From: Pseudomonas fluorescens
Lineage (GTDB): Bacteria; Pseudomonadota; Gammaproteobacteria; Pseudomonadales; Pseudomonadaceae
NCBI RefSeq assembly: GCF_900215245.1
Contig: NZ_LT907842.1
Span: 186,001-250,000 of the forward strand
DNA: 64,000 nt
Direction of reading: 5' to 3'
Position numbers and translations under genes: made by a program. The number at the start of each line of letters is the position of its first letter. Position 1 is the first letter of the stretch. Under the pieces are notes generated by a model, which was not told where the DNA came from, did no database searches, and saw only the letters and a list, made by a program, of their open reading frames with translations. Of this stretch, positions 17,291-26,556 are shown piece after piece.

Positions 17291-18637
17291 ATGACCGAGT
17301 TAGTCGAACCGCAGATTCCCGCCGCACCCGCCATGGTGCGGCTGCCCCTCTTGCAACTGATTCTGGTAGGCCTGCAACACGTCTTGCTGATGTACGGCGG
17401 CGCCGTCGCCGTCCCCCTGATCATTGGCCAGGCCGCCGGCCTGAGCCGTGAAGAAATCGCCTTTCTGATCAACGCCGACCTGCTCGTCGCCGGTATCGCC
17501 ACCCTGGTGCAGTCGTTCGGCATCGGCCCTGTAGGCATTCGCATGCCGGTGATGATGGGCGCCAGTTTCGCCGCCGTCGGCAGCATGGTCGCCATGGCCG
17601 GCATGCCGGGGATCGGCTTGCAGGGCATCTTCGGCGCGACCATCGCCGCCGGGTTCTTCGGCCTTGTCATCGCGCCGTTCATGTCGAAGGTTGTGCGCTT
17701 TTTTCCACCGTTGGTCACCGGCACCGTCATCACTGCGATCGGTCTGTCGCTGTTTCCAGTGGCGGTGAACTGGGCCGGCGGCGGCAGCGCTGCCGCCTCC
17801 TATGGCTCGCCGATTTATCTGGCGATTGCCGCGTTGGTGCTGGCGACCATCCTGCTGATCAACCGCTTCATGCGCGGCTTCTGGGTGAATATTTCGGTGC
17901 TGATCGGCATGGCCCTCGGCTACGGCCTGTGCGGCATGATCGGCATGGTCGACCTCAGCGGCCTGGCCCAGGCACCGTGGGTGCAAGTGGTGACGCCGCT
18001 GCATTTCGGCCTGCCCAAATTCGAGTTGGCGCCGATCCTGTCGATGTGCCTGGTGGTGGTGATCATCTTTGTCGAATCCACCGGCATGTTCCTCGCCCTG
18101 GGCAAGATTACCGGCCAGGACGTCACGCCGAAGATGCTGCGCCGTGGCTTGTTGTGTGATGCCGGCGCGTCGTTCTTCGCCGGGTTCTTCAACACCTTTA
18201 CCCACTCCTCGTTCGCCCAGAATATCGGCCTGGTGCAAATGACCGGCGTGCGCTGCCGCTCAGTGACGATCATGGCCGGGGCCTTTCTGATTGTGCTCAG
18301 CCTGCTGCCCAAAGCCGCGTTTCTGGTGGCGTCGATTCCACCGGCGGTATTGGGGGGTGCGGCGATTGCCATGTTCGGCATGGTCGCGGCGACCGGCATC
18401 AAGATCCTGCAGGAAGCCGACATCGCCGACCGCCGCAACCAGTTGCTGGTGGCGGTGAGTATCGGCATGGGCCTGATCCCGGTGGTGCGCCCGGATTTCT
18501 TCGCGCAACTGCCGCTGTGGATGAACCCGATAACCCACAGCGGGATTGCCATGGCCACCCTCAGCGCGTTGTCGCTGAATGTACTGTTCAACATTCTCGG
18601 CGGCGCTGAACGACCTGTGGTCGCCGCTACGCATTGA
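17291..18637 (+). CDS. NCS2/NAT-family uric acid/xanthine permease
   Basis: Encodes 448 residues with about 12-14 membrane segments. This is the UraA/UacT/PucJ-K branch of nucleobase:cation symporter-2, distinct from the AzgA-type permease at 4466. Signatures are QHVLLMYGGAVAVPLIIG (the conserved QH in TM1), PVMMGASFAAVG, FVESTGMFLALGKITG, and the NAT motif QNIGLVQMTGVRC. Its position directly after puuD makes urate or xanthine the likely substrate. The start has GAGGTG about 8 nt upstream. Confidence 0.92.
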   Translation: MTELVEPQIPAAPAMVRLPLLQLILVGLQHVLLMYGGAVAVPLIIGQAAGLSREEIAFLINADLLVAGIATLVQSFGIGPVGIRMPVMMGASFAAVGSMVAMAGMPGIGLQGIFGATIAAGFFGLVIAPFMSKVVRFFPPLVTGTVITAIGLSLFPVAVNWAGGGSAAASYGSPIYLAIAALVLATILLINRFMRGFWVNISVLIGMALGYGLCGMIGMVDLSGLAQAPWVQVVTPLHFGLPKFELAPILSMCLVVVIIFVESTGMFLALGKITGQDVTPKMLRRGLLCDAGASFFAGFFNTFTHSSFAQNIGLVQMTGVRCRSVTIMAGAFLIVLSLLPKAAFLVASIPPAVLGGAAIAMFGMVAATGIKILQEADIADRRNQLLVAVSIGMGLIPVVRPDFFAQLPLWMNPITHSGIAMATLSALSLNVLFNILGGAERPVVAATH

Positions 18638-18956
18638 TTCCTGCCTGCTCTTAATAAGAACAACAAAAACCATCACGCACAGGGAACACCGCATGCACAC
18701 CCTTCACCAGGGGCCGGCCACACGCCGCGCCCCATTCTTGCCCCACGCGCTCTTTTACAGCGCACTTGAGCCAAGGCTTGTGAGCCAGTATTCTCCGCGC
18801 CCGCTCGAATCGACTCAAAAAAAAACAGCCAATGTAAAAGCTGACTTAAAGGCCAACTTATCCCGGCCCCGCAGCAGCTGCCAATGTGTGCAAAAACCCT
18901 CTGAATTCGACTGCACCCGATGCAGCCGACGGGGATTTTTTGGCTTTTTAAACACC

Positions 18957-18973
18957 TTGGCGCAGCTCTTGCT
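18957..18973 (+). promoter_or_regulatory. Candidate sigma-54 promoter
   Basis: TTGGCGCAGCTCTTGCT matches the -24/-12 pattern TGGC-N8-TTGCW with the obligatory GG-N10-GC spacing, 113 bp upstream of the outer-membrane channel gene. The surrounding 18638-19085 gap has no convincing gene. It contains an A-run at 18818, a CTGCA/TGCAG hairpin at 18911-18925 and a T-run at 18935. Single-motif predictions of this kind are error-prone. Confidence 0.4.
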
Positions 18974-19085
18974 AAAAGCATTAAAGCTGACCGAACAGAC
19001 GATTTTTGCAGCGAACCAAAAGGCGCCACACCAGAGCGTCTGCGTAGAAGAAAAAACCATAAAACTTTAACTCGGGAGCAACCGA

Positions 19086-19871
19086 ATGAAACCTATGTTC
19101 AAAGGCCTGATGCTGGCGGGATCCCTGCTGGCCGGCAGCCAGGCAGTGGCCGGTGATTTGTTGCAGTGGCAGAACAACAGCCTGACTTACCTGTGGGGCA
19201 AGAACTTCACCGTCAACCCGCAGATCCAGCAAACCGTTACCTTCGAACATGCCGATGCCTGGAAGTACGGCGACAACTTCCTGTTTGTCGACCGCATCTT
19301 TTACAACGGCAAGGAAGATGGCAACGTCGGCCCTAGCACTTACTACGGTGAGTTCAGCCCGCGCTTGTCATTCGGCAAGATTTTCGACAAGGACCTGTCA
19401 TTCGGCCCGATCAAAGATGTGTTGCTGGCCTTCACTTACGAGTTCGGCGAAGGCGATAACGAGTCGTACCTGCTAGGCCCGGCTTTTGACTTGAACATTC
19501 CCGGTTTCGACTACTTCCAGTTGAACTTCTACCAACGCCAGACCGAAGGCAATCGCCCGGGTGACGGCGTATGGCAGATCACACCCGTCTGGTCGTACAC
19601 CCTCCCGGTCGGCAACTCCGACGTGCTGATCGACGGCTTCATGGACTGGGTCGTGGATAACGACAAAAACGCCCGTGGCACTTACCACGCCAACCTGCAC
19701 TTCAACCCACAGGTCAAATACGACCTGGGCAAGGCATTGCATTGGGGCGAGAAGCAACTGTATGTCGGTTTCGAATACGACTACTGGAAGAACAAGTACG
19801 GGATTGAAGACAGCGGCGCGTTCAAGACGAACCAGGACACCGCGAGCTTTCTGGTCAAGTACCACTTCTAA
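19086..19871 (+). CDS. OmpK/Tsx-like nucleoside-specific outer-membrane channel
   Basis: Encodes 261 residues. The first ~22 are a signal peptide (MKPMFKGLMLAGSLLAGSQAVA, then GD). The mature part alternates hydrophobic and polar residues as in a beta barrel and ends in aromatic F (..FLVKYHF), the outer-membrane insertion signature. Tsx/OmpK-like stretches are LTYLWGKNF, QTVTFEHADAWKYGDNFLF, and GVWQITPVWSY. Tsx admits nucleosides. Here, next to purine permeases and urate enzymes, a role in purine or nucleoside entry through the outer membrane is likely. A candidate sigma-54 promoter precedes it, so it may be a separate unit. Confidence 0.88.
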   Translation: MKPMFKGLMLAGSLLAGSQAVAGDLLQWQNNSLTYLWGKNFTVNPQIQQTVTFEHADAWKYGDNFLFVDRIFYNGKEDGNVGPSTYYGEFSPRLSFGKIFDKDLSFGPIKDVLLAFTYEFGEGDNESYLLGPAFDLNIPGFDYFQLNFYQRQTEGNRPGDGVWQITPVWSYTLPVGNSDVLIDGFMDWVVDNDKNARGTYHANLHFNPQVKYDLGKALHWGEKQLYVGFEYDYWKNKYGIEDSGAFKTNQDTASFLVKYHF

Positions 19872-19889
19872 ACAACATCGTAGCCAAAC

Positions 19890-19917
19890 GGTGGGAGCGG
19901 GCTTGCGCGCTCCCACC
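19890..19917. repeat. REP-derived hairpin between convergent genes
   Basis: GGTGGGAGCG-GGCTTG-CGCGCTCCCACC is a near-perfect hairpin derived from a single REP. It lies between the converging channel and patatin genes and could act as a bidirectional transcription boundary. Confidence 0.65.
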
Positions 19918-19918
19918 T

Positions 19919-21049
19919 TCAGTTCAGCGTCAAGCCAAGGAACTTCGACAGGTCCTCGCGCTTGGCCAACGCATCTTTGCGCCCCAACTCAATCAACTCG
20001 CTGCAATACCCGGCCTCGAACAGCAAGTAACTCAACACCCCTGCCCCACTGGTCTTGGTCGCCCCAGGCCCGCGCAAGAACAGGCGCAACGCCGCCGGCA
20101 GCTCTTGCCGATGCCGCGCCGCAATTTCATCGATCGGCTGGCTCGGCGCAATGACCAACACCTCCACCGCGGCCAACTCAGGCGCGGCATGGCTGAACTG
20201 ATTCAGACGCTCAAGCAGTTCGATATCACCTTCCAGGCTGTCAATGAACGTGCTGTTGAGCATGTGCCCACCGATCTGCGCCAGGGTGGGTTGCTGGCCG
20301 GTGTAAGTGCGCTGGGTCGACGGTTCATTACCCCTTGGGTTGCCACTCACCCCCACCACCAGCACGCGGTTTGCGCCCAAATGCAGCGCTGGACTGATGG
20401 GCGCCGGCTGCCGCACGGCGCCATCGCCGAAAAACTCCTGGTCGAGTTTGACCGGCGCAAACAGCAAGGGTATCGCCGAGCTGGCCAGCAGGTGCTCGAT
20501 TGTCAGCTGGGTTGGCAAACCGATACGCCGATGACGCAGCCAGGCATTGATGGTGCCGCCACCTTGGTAAAAGGTCACCGCTTGCCCGGATTCGTAACCA
20601 AACGCCGTGACCGCCACCGCATGCAGTTGTTTTTGGCGGATGGCTTCGTCAATGCCCTGCAGGTTCAACCGGTCGTTGAGCAAATGCCGCAACGGCGCAC
20701 TGTTGAGCAGTGCGACCGGGACTGGGGCGCCCAGGCCCAGCAGGCTGTGGATGAGGAAGCGACTGGCTTGGTGGATGACGCCTGGCCAGTCGCTGCGCAA
20801 CACCAAGTGGCTGCGAAAGCCCTGCCAGAAGGCGGTGAGGCGCTGGACAGCGGCGGTGAAATCCATGGCCCCGCTGGCCAGGCTCACCGCATTGATCGCA
20901 CCGGCCGAGGTGCCGACAATCACCGGGAACGGATTCGCTGCCCCCGGTGGCAACAGTTCGGCGATTGCCGCCAGTACCCCTACCTGATACGCCGCTCGCG
21001 CCCCACCGCCGGAAAGAATCAACCCTGTGACCGGTTCGGCTGGGCGCAT
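19919..21049 (-). CDS. Patatin-like phospholipase
   Basis: Encodes 376 residues. The Ser-Asp lipase dyad motifs are present: oxyanion loop LSGGGARAAYQVG, nucleophile GTSAGAIN with Ser, and FFGDGAVRQ (DGA) carrying the Asp. It probably hydrolyses acyl esters of phospholipids, in the cytoplasm or at the membrane; no signal peptide is seen. A C-terminal region of about 150 residues follows the catalytic domain (LNSTFIDSLEGDIELLERLN). It lies 30 bp downstream of the lipid A acyltransferase on the same strand, so a shared transcript and an envelope-lipid role are plausible. The gene order patatin, htrB, minCDE, rluA, apeB matches what I recall from other Pseudomonas. Confidence 0.9.
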   Translation of the reverse strand: MRPAEPVTGLILSGGGARAAYQVGVLAAIAELLPPGAANPFPVIVGTSAGAINAVSLASGAMDFTAAVQRLTAFWQGFRSHLVLRSDWPGVIHQASRFLIHSLLGLGAPVPVALLNSAPLRHLLNDRLNLQGIDEAIRQKQLHAVAVTAFGYESGQAVTFYQGGGTINAWLRHRRIGLPTQLTIEHLLASSAIPLLFAPVKLDQEFFGDGAVRQPAPISPALHLGANRVLVVGVSGNPRGNEPSTQRTYTGQQPTLAQIGGHMLNSTFIDSLEGDIELLERLNQFSHAAPELAAVEVLVIAPSQPIDEIAARHRQELPAALRLFLRGPGATKTSGAGVLSYLLFEAGYCSELIELGRKDALAKREDLSKFLGLTLN

Positions 21050-21079
21050 TGCGTCACTCCATGTGGGAAAAAGGTAGCG

Positions 21080-22015
21080 TTATCGACGGCGCTTTTCGTA
21101 CAGCTTAGCCTCACCCGGTGGCCGGCTTTTGAAGCGCCGGTGGGTCCACAGGTATTGCTCGGGGCACTCGCGTACCGACGCTTCGACCCACTGGTTGATA
21201 CGCAGGCAGTCGATCTCATCGGTCTCGCCAGGGAAGTCGCTCAACGGCGGGTGGATCACCAGGCGGTAACCACTGCCATCGGCCAGGCGCTCCTGGGTAA
21301 ACGGCATCACCAGCGCCTTGCCCAGGCGCGCAAACTTGCTGGTGGCGGTCACGGTAGCGGCCTGGATCCCGAACAACGGCACGAAGATACTTTGCTTGGC
21401 ACCGTAGTCCTGGTCCGGCGCGTACCAGATGGCCCGGCCCGAGCGCAGCAACTTGAGCATGCCACGCACGTCGTCACGCTCGACCGCCAGGGAATCGAGG
21501 TTATGCCGTTCACGGCCACGGCGCTGGATAAAGTCGAACAGCGGGTTGCCATGCTCGCGGTACATGCCATCAATGGTGTGCTTCTGCCCGAGCAGGGCTG
21601 CGCCGATTTCCAGGGTGGTGAAATGCAGGGCCATCAGGATCACACCCTTGCCGTCCAGATGCGCCTGCTTCAGATGCTCAAGCCCCTCGACATGGGCCAG
21701 GCGTGCCAGACGCGACTTGGGCCACCACCAGCTCATGGCCATCTCAAAAAACGCGATGCCGGTGGACGCAAAGTTTGCCTTGAGCAACTGCTTGCGCGCC
21801 TTGGCGGACTTTTCCGGGAAGCACAACTCAAGGTTGCGCGCGGCGATGCGGCGGCGATCGCCGGCGACGTGGTACATGCCGGCGCCCAGTAAACGACCAA
21901 TGGTCAACAGCACCCGGTAGGGCAACTGAGTGATCAGCCACAACAGGCCGAGTCCCAGCCATAACAGCCAAAAACGCGGGTGAAGAAATACAGCTCGAAA
22001 ACGCGGGCGATCCAT
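21080..22015 (-). CDS. htrB: Lipid A biosynthesis lauroyl-type acyltransferase (LpxL/HtrB)
   Basis: Encodes 311 residues from ATG 22015 ([20 protein letters not shown]). It transfers a secondary acyl chain to Kdo2-lipid IVA or a late lipid A precursor at the cytoplasmic face of the inner membrane. It has an N-terminal hydrophobic anchor, the catalytic H-x4-E motif [18 protein letters not shown], a conserved Asp block [15 protein letters not shown], and the C-terminal [19 protein letters not shown] seven codons upstream is open, but ATG 22015 is better placed. It is divergent from minC. Confidence 0.92.
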   Translation of the reverse strand: MDRPRFRAVFLHPRFWLLWLGLGLLWLITQLPYRVLLTIGRLLGAGMYHVAGDRRRIAARNLELCFPEKSAKARKQLLKANFASTGIAFFEMAMSWWWPKSRLARLAHVEGLEHLKQAHLDGKGVILMALHFTTLEIGAALLGQKHTIDGMYREHGNPLFDFIQRRGRERHNLDSLAVERDDVRGMLKLLRSGRAIWYAPDQDYGAKQSIFVPLFGIQAATVTATSKFARLGKALVMPFTQERLADGSGYRLVIHPPLSDFPGETDEIDCLRINQWVEASVRECPEQYLWTHRRFKSRPPGEAKLYEKRRR

Positions 22016-22134
22016 TACAGATTCCGGTAAAGACAAGGGCCGCGCATTCTACAACGGTTCGACTCGGCTTGCGGCCCGTGGATGTTCTCGTTATAAGTCT
22101 CGACACTTTTCGTGACAAGCCGCTTTTGCCGACC

Positions 22135-22872
22135 ATGAGCCAAACCGAACCGCTAGACCAAGATCCCGTGTTCCAGCTGAAAGGCAGCATGCTCGCCATC
22201 ACCGTGCTGGAGCTGGCCCGCAATGACCTCGACGCCCTCGACCGCCAACTGGCCGCCAAGGTCGCCCTGGCACCGAATTTTTTCAACAATGCCCCACTGG
22301 TGCTGGCCCTGGACAAACTCCCGGCAGGCCAAGGCGCGATTGATTTGCCCGGCCTGATGCGCGTGTGCCGCTCCCATGGCTTGCGCACCCTGGCGATTCG
22401 CGCCAGCCGTATCGAAGACATTGCCGCAGCAATCGCCATTGAACTGCCAGTACTGCCACCCTCCGGTGCCCGCGAGCGTCCGCTCGACCCGACGGAAGGT
22501 GAAGTGAAGAAAAAACCGGAAAAACCGCCGGAGCCCACGGTCAAGCCGACAAAGATCATCACCTCCCCCGTACGCGGCGGGCAGCAAATTTACGCCCAGG
22601 GCGGCGACCTCGTGGTGATTGCGCCGGTGAGTCCGGGTGCGGAACTTCTGGCCGATGGCAACATCCATGTATACGGCCCGATGCGCGGACGTGCCCTCGC
22701 CGGCATCAAGGGCGATACCAAAGCGCGGATTTTTTGCCAGCAGTTGACCGCTGAGCTAGTGTCGATCGCAGGCCAGTACAAGGTTTCAGAAGATTTGCGC
22801 CGTGATCCGCTGTGGGGAGCCGGGGTACAAGTCAGCCTGTCGGGCGATGTGTTGAACATCATCCGTCTTTAA
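22135..22872 (+). CDS. minC: Septum site-determining protein MinC
   Basis: Encodes 245 residues. It inhibits FtsZ polymerisation away from midcell when recruited to the membrane by MinD. The N-terminal FtsZ-inhibiting domain includes [14 protein letters not shown] and [12 protein letters not shown] proline/lysine-rich linker follows (about residues 115-145, [12 protein letters not shown]). The C-terminal MinD-binding beta-helix has the family motifs [33 protein letters not shown] and an RIFCQQL segment. The start MSQTEPLDQ at 22135 was chosen over the upstream open frame. First gene of minCDE. Confidence 0.97.
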   Translation: MSQTEPLDQDPVFQLKGSMLAITVLELARNDLDALDRQLAAKVALAPNFFNNAPLVLALDKLPAGQGAIDLPGLMRVCRSHGLRTLAIRASRIEDIAAAIAIELPVLPPSGARERPLDPTEGEVKKKPEKPPEPTVKPTKIITSPVRGGQQIYAQGGDLVVIAPVSPGAELLADGNIHVYGPMRGRALAGIKGDTKARIFCQQLTAELVSIAGQYKVSEDLRRDPLWGAGVQVSLSGDVLNIIRL

Positions 22873-23033
22873 CGGATACTGCCGCATTTTCCAAGCATCT
22901 CTAGACTCTGATAGCACAGCGAAACCGGCAAGACTTGTGTAGGAATAATTAGAAGTTGGCTTTCCTTTTGGCGAACAACATATTTTTCCTACAAAGGCTG
23001 TCCGCCTGCAGCGAGTTTCAAGAGATGTTTTTC

Positions 23034-23054
23034 AGGGACCGAAAAGTCCTTTTT
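23034..23054 (+). promoter_or_regulatory. Terminator-like hairpin in front of minD
   Basis: AGGGAC-CGAAAA-GTCCTT forms a 6-bp stem with one G-U pair followed by TTTTT. It sits just before the minD RBS (AGGGGTG, 23059) in the 200-bp minC-minD gap. It may end part of the minC transcripts or attenuate minDE. The rest of the gap (22873-23030) shows no gene but has promoter-like A/T-rich sequence. Confidence 0.4.
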
Positions 23055-23072
23055 CCTTAGGGGTGAAACACC

Positions 23073-23885
23073 TTGGCCAAGATTCTCGTGGTTACATCCG
23101 GCAAGGGTGGTGTGGGTAAGACCACCACCAGCGCCGCTATCGGTACCGGCCTCGCTCTGCGCGGCCACAAGACAGTCATCGTCGACTTCGACGTCGGTTT
23201 GCGTAACCTCGACCTGATCATGGGCTGTGAACGCCGCGTGGTGTATGACTTCGTCAACGTAGTGAACGGCGAAGCCAACCTGCAACAGGCCCTGATCAAG
23301 GACAAGCGCCTTGAGAACCTGTACGTGCTGGCTGCCAGCCAGACCCGCGACAAAGACGCACTGACCAAAGAAGGCGTAGGCAAAGTCCTCGCCGAACTGA
23401 AAGAAACCTTCGAATACGTGGTGTGCGACTCCCCGGCCGGTATCGAAACCGGTGCTCACCTGGCGATGTACTTCGCCGATGAAGCCATCGTGGTCACCAA
23501 CCCGGAAGTCTCCTCGGTACGTGACTCGGACCGCATGCTCGGCCTGCTGGCCAGCAAGTCCCAGCGCGCCGAGAAAGGCGAAGACCCGATCAAGGAACAC
23601 CTGCTCCTCACCCGTTACAACCCGGAGCGCGTCAGCAACGGCGAAATGCTCGGTGTTGAAGACGTGAAGGAAATCCTCGCCGTCACCCTGCTGGGCGTGA
23701 TCCCGGAATCCCAAGCCGTGCTGAAAGCCTCCAACCAGGGCGTGCCGGTGATTCTTGACGACCAGAGCGACGCCGGCCAGGCGTACAGCGATGCCGTAGA
23801 TCGCTTGCTGGGCAAGACCGTGGAACATCGCTTCCTCGATGTAAAGAAGAAGGGATTCTTCGAGCGTATCTTTGGAGGCAACTAA
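23073..23885 (+). CDS. minD: Septum site-determining ATPase MinD
   Basis: Encodes 270 residues from a TTG start (TTGGCCAAG) preceded by AGGGGTG; no nearer ATG or GTG fits the conserved N-terminus MAKILVVTSG. Deviant Walker A is GKGGVGKTTT (K11 and K16), switch regions are DFDVGLRNLD and CDSPAGIE, and the C-terminal amphipathic membrane-targeting helix is KKKGFFERIFGGN. MinD-ATP binds the membrane, recruits MinC, and is released by MinE, producing pole-to-pole oscillation. minE follows after 3 bp. Confidence 0.98.
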   Translation: MAKILVVTSGKGGVGKTTTSAAIGTGLALRGHKTVIVDFDVGLRNLDLIMGCERRVVYDFVNVVNGEANLQQALIKDKRLENLYVLAASQTRDKDALTKEGVGKVLAELKETFEYVVCDSPAGIETGAHLAMYFADEAIVVTNPEVSSVRDSDRMLGLLASKSQRAEKGEDPIKEHLLLTRYNPERVSNGEMLGVEDVKEILAVTLLGVIPESQAVLKASNQGVPVILDDQSDAGQAYSDAVDRLLGKTVEHRFLDVKKKGFFERIFGGN

Positions 23886-23888
23886 ACA

Positions 23889-24143
23889 ATGAAATTTCTC
23901 GACTTCTTTCGCGCCAACAAAAAGCCAAGTACCGCGTCGGTAGCGAAAGAGCGTCTACAGATCATCGTGGCGCACGAACGCGGCCAACGCAGTACACCGG
24001 ACTACCTGCCAGCCTTGCAGAAGGAACTGGTCGAGGTGATTCGCAAGTACGTCAATATCGGCAACGATGACGTGCACGTCGCCCTGGAAAACGACGGCAG
24101 CTGCTCGATTCTGGAACTCAATATCACCCTGCCTGATCGTTAA
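23889..24143 (+). CDS. minE: Cell division topological specificity factor MinE
   Basis: Encodes 84 residues. The N-terminal membrane/MinD-binding part is [20 protein letters not shown] with the anti-MinCD helix [13 protein letters not shown]. The C-terminal dimerisation domain has [17 protein letters not shown] and ILELNITLP. It stimulates MinD ATPase and confines division inhibition to the poles. It starts 3 bp after the minD stop and is cotranscribed with it. Confidence 0.98.
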   Translation: MKFLDFFRANKKPSTASVAKERLQIIVAHERGQRSTPDYLPALQKELVEVIRKYVNIGNDDVHVALENDGSCSILELNITLPDR

Positions 24144-24156
24144 TCGAAAAGGCGCC

Positions 24157-24220
24157 CGCCACGGCGGCTCGGTCACCTTGATCCCCTGGCGGGAACCGGG
24201 TGAGCGAGCCGCCGTTGGCG
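24157..24220 (+). promoter_or_regulatory. Long imperfect hairpin between minE and rluA
   Basis: CGCCA-CGGCGGCTCG-g-TCACC pairs with GGTGA-g-CGAGCCGCCG-t-TGGCG around a 21-nt loop. That is about 20 paired bases with one internal mismatch and one bulge, and no T-run follows. It ends 20 nt before the rluA-type start and is unrelated in sequence to the REP elements. It could protect the minCDE mRNA 3' end or control the downstream gene. Confidence 0.55.
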
Positions 24221-24239
24221 TTTGTTACGAGGCTGTTTA

Positions 24240-24875
24240 ATGCCGCTGTCCAATATCCATATCCTGCATCAGGACGACGCCGTCCTGGTGGTGAACAAGC
24301 CGACCTTGCTGCTCTCGGTGCCCGGCCGCGCCGATGACAACAAGGACTGCCTGATCACCCGCCTGCAGGAAAACGGTTACCCCGAGGCCCGCATAGTCCA
24401 TCGACTGGACTGGGAAACCTCAGGAATCATCCTGCTCGCACGGGACGCCGACACCCACCGCGAACTGTCCCGCCAGTTTCACGACCGCGAAACCGAAAAG
24501 GCTTACACCGCCTTGGCCTGGGGCCAGCCGACACTGGACAGCGGCAGCATCGACCTGCCCCTGCGCTACGACCCGCCGACCAAGCCACGCCATGTGGTCG
24601 ACCATGAGTTCGGCAAGCACGCGCTGACCTTCTGGAAAGTGCTGGAGCGTTGCGGCGATTGGTGCCGCGTCGAGCTGACGCCGATTACCGGCCGTTCACA
24701 CCAGTTGCGCGTGCATATGCTGTCGATCGGCCACCCGTTGTTGGGTGATGGCTTGTACGCCCATGAACAAGCCCTGGCCGCCTGGCCGCGCCTGTGCCTG
24801 CATGCGAGCATGTTGAGCTTTACGCACCCGCAAAGCGGCGAGCGGCTGCGCTTTGAGTGCCCGGCCCCTTTCTAA
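24240..24875 (+). CDS. rluA: RluA-family 23S rRNA/tRNA pseudouridine synthase
   Basis: Encodes 211 residues from ATG 24240 with ACGAGG upstream. It isomerises uridine to pseudouridine in RNA. Catalytic motif II is ARIVHRLDWETSGIILLARD with the invariant Asp. Other conserved parts are DDAVLVVNKPTLLLSVPGR, the Tyr block KAYTALAWG, and the substrate-binding LTPITGRSHQLRVHM. It lacks an S4 domain, as does RluA, and is close to RluA in length (dual specificity 23S U746 and tRNA U32). The exact target within the family is inferred from length and locus. Confidence 0.85.
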   Translation: MPLSNIHILHQDDAVLVVNKPTLLLSVPGRADDNKDCLITRLQENGYPEARIVHRLDWETSGIILLARDADTHRELSRQFHDRETEKAYTALAWGQPTLDSGSIDLPLRYDPPTKPRHVVDHEFGKHALTFWKVLERCGDWCRVELTPITGRSHQLRVHMLSIGHPLLGDGLYAHEQALAAWPRLCLHASMLSFTHPQSGERLRFECPAPF

Positions 24876-24891
24876 GTTGGCACTGCATTAA

Positions 24892-24986
24892 AAATGTGGG
24901 AGGGGGCTTGCTCCCGATTAAGGTGTATCAGCCACTGAATAGTTCGCTGATACCCCGCTATCGGGAGCAAGCCCCCTCCCACATTT
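24892..24986. repeat. REPIN with perfect 27-bp arms
   Basis: Left arm 24892-24918 and right arm 24960-24986 are exact reverse complements over 27 bp (core GGGGGCTTGCTCCCGAT) with a 41-bp spacer. It lies between the rluA-type gene and apeB. Confidence 0.9.
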
Positions 24987-25046
24987 GTAATGTGCACTTC
25001 TGGCCATCGAACGGTAAACTCCGCGCATTGCTGTCTGGAGCTATTT

Positions 25047-26336
25047 ATGCGCGAAGCGTTGAATCAAGGCCTGATCGACTTCCTCAAGGCCTCCCCTACT
25101 CCTTTTCATGCCACCGCCGCCCTCGCCCAGCGCCTGGAAGCGGCCGGTTACCAGCGTCTCGACGAGCGCGAAACCTGGGCCACCGAGGCCAACGGTCGCT
25201 ATTACGTGACCCGTAACGATTCCTCGATCATCGCGTTCAAGCTTGGTCGCCACTCGCCGCTGCAGGGCGGGATTCGCCTGGTCGGCGCCCACACTGACAG
25301 CCCGTGCCTGCGGGTCAAGCCCCAGCCGGAGCTGCAGCGCCAGGGTTTCTGGCAGTTGGGTGTGGAAGTCTACGGCGGTGCGCTGCTGGCCCCGTGGTTC
25401 GACCGCGACCTGTCACTGGCCGGCCGCGTGACCTTCCGCCGCGACGGCAAGGTCGAGAGCCAGTTGATCGACTTCAAGCTGCCCATCGCCATCATCCCCA
25501 ACCTGGCCATTCACCTGAACCGTGAAGCCAACCAGGGTTGGGCGATCAATGCCCAGACCGAACTGCCGCCGATCCTGGCGCAATTCGCCGGTGACGAACG
25601 CGTGGACTTCCGCGCCGTGCTCACCGAGCAATTGGCGCGCGAACACGGCCTGAACGCCGACGTGGTACTCGACTACGAGTTGAGCTTCTACGACACCCAA
25701 AGTGCAGCGGTGATTGGCCTGAATGGCGACTTCATCGCCGGCGCCCGCCTGGACAACCTGCTGTCGTGCTACGCCGGCCTGCAAGCCTTGCTCACCAGCG
25801 AAACCGATGAAACCTGTGTGCTGGTGTGCAATGACCACGAAGAAGTCGGCTCCTGCTCGGCCTGCGGTGCCGACGGCCCGATGCTGGAACAGACCCTGCG
25901 CCGCCTGTTGCCGGAAGGTGATGAGTTCGTACGCACCATTCAGAAATCGCTGTTGGTGTCGGCGGACAATGCCCACGGCGTCCACCCGAACTACGCCGAG
26001 AAACACGACGCCAACCATGGCCCGAAACTGAATGCGGGCCCGGTAATCAAGGTCAACAGCAACCAGCGCTACGCCACCAACAGCGAAACCGCCGGTTTCT
26101 TCCGCCATCTGTGCATGGCTCAGGAAGTCCCGGTGCAGAGTTTCGTGGTACGCAGCGACATGGGCTGTGGCTCGACCATCGGCCCGATCACCGCCAGCCA
26201 TTTGGGCGTGCGCACCGTGGACATCGGCCTGCCGACGTTTGCCATGCACTCAATCCGTGAACTGTGCGGCAGCCATGACCTGGCGCATTTGGTCAAGGTA
26301 CTGGGTGCGTTCTACGCGAGCCGCGACCTGCCCTGA
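25047..26336 (+). CDS. apeB: M18-family aspartyl aminopeptidase
   Basis: Encodes 429 residues from ATG 25047 with CTGGAG upstream. It is a dodecameric cytoplasmic Zn aminopeptidase that removes N-terminal acidic residues. M18 features are the metal ligand and catalytic block [48 protein letters not shown] with metal-binding and catalytic acidic residues, [13 protein letters not shown], and [14 protein letters not shown]. The frame is open 19 codons further upstream into the REPIN, so the internal ATG was taken. It stands alone between two REPINs. Confidence 0.94.
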   Translation: MREALNQGLIDFLKASPTPFHATAALAQRLEAAGYQRLDERETWATEANGRYYVTRNDSSIIAFKLGRHSPLQGGIRLVGAHTDSPCLRVKPQPELQRQGFWQLGVEVYGGALLAPWFDRDLSLAGRVTFRRDGKVESQLIDFKLPIAIIPNLAIHLNREANQGWAINAQTELPPILAQFAGDERVDFRAVLTEQLAREHGLNADVVLDYELSFYDTQSAAVIGLNGDFIAGARLDNLLSCYAGLQALLTSETDETCVLVCNDHEEVGSCSACGADGPMLEQTLRRLLPEGDEFVRTIQKSLLVSADNAHGVHPNYAEKHDANHGPKLNAGPVIKVNSNQRYATNSETAGFFRHLCMAQEVPVQSFVVRSDMGCGSTIGPITASHLGVRTVDIGLPTFAMHSIRELCGSHDLAHLVKVLGAFYASRDLP

Positions 26337-26358
26337 ATTTGCAGGGCAACTCGGTCAA

Positions 26359-26452
26359 AAATGTGGGAGGGGGCTTGCCCCTGATAGCAGTGGGTCAGTC
26401 AACATTTTAGTGGCTGATAGACTGTCATCGGGAGCAAGCCCCCTCCCACATT
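26359..26452. repeat. REPIN downstream of apeB
   Basis: Inverted arms ATGTGGGAGGGGGCTTGCCC and GGAGCAAGCCCCCTCCCACA flank a spacer of about 47 bp. Same subtype as the element at 24892. Confidence 0.85.
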
Positions 26453-26556
26453 GGGTTTTGTGTACAGCTCGCCTGCAAACTGACCTGCATCATCTGCACT
26501 TCTGATAATCCGACCTAGACTTGTCAGTATTCCCACTCTGACAAGGCCGTCGCCCC

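Noticed and set aside
18694..19070. Possible small gene starting MHTLHQGPATRRAP
   Set aside because: Biased low-complexity composition, no domain, and it covers the candidate promoter of the channel gene; treated as untranslated leader.
20105..21892. 595-codon plus-strand frame across the patatin and acyltransferase genes
   Set aside because: It spans two well-supported genes and their intergenic region in antisense, and its composition has no recognisable fold.
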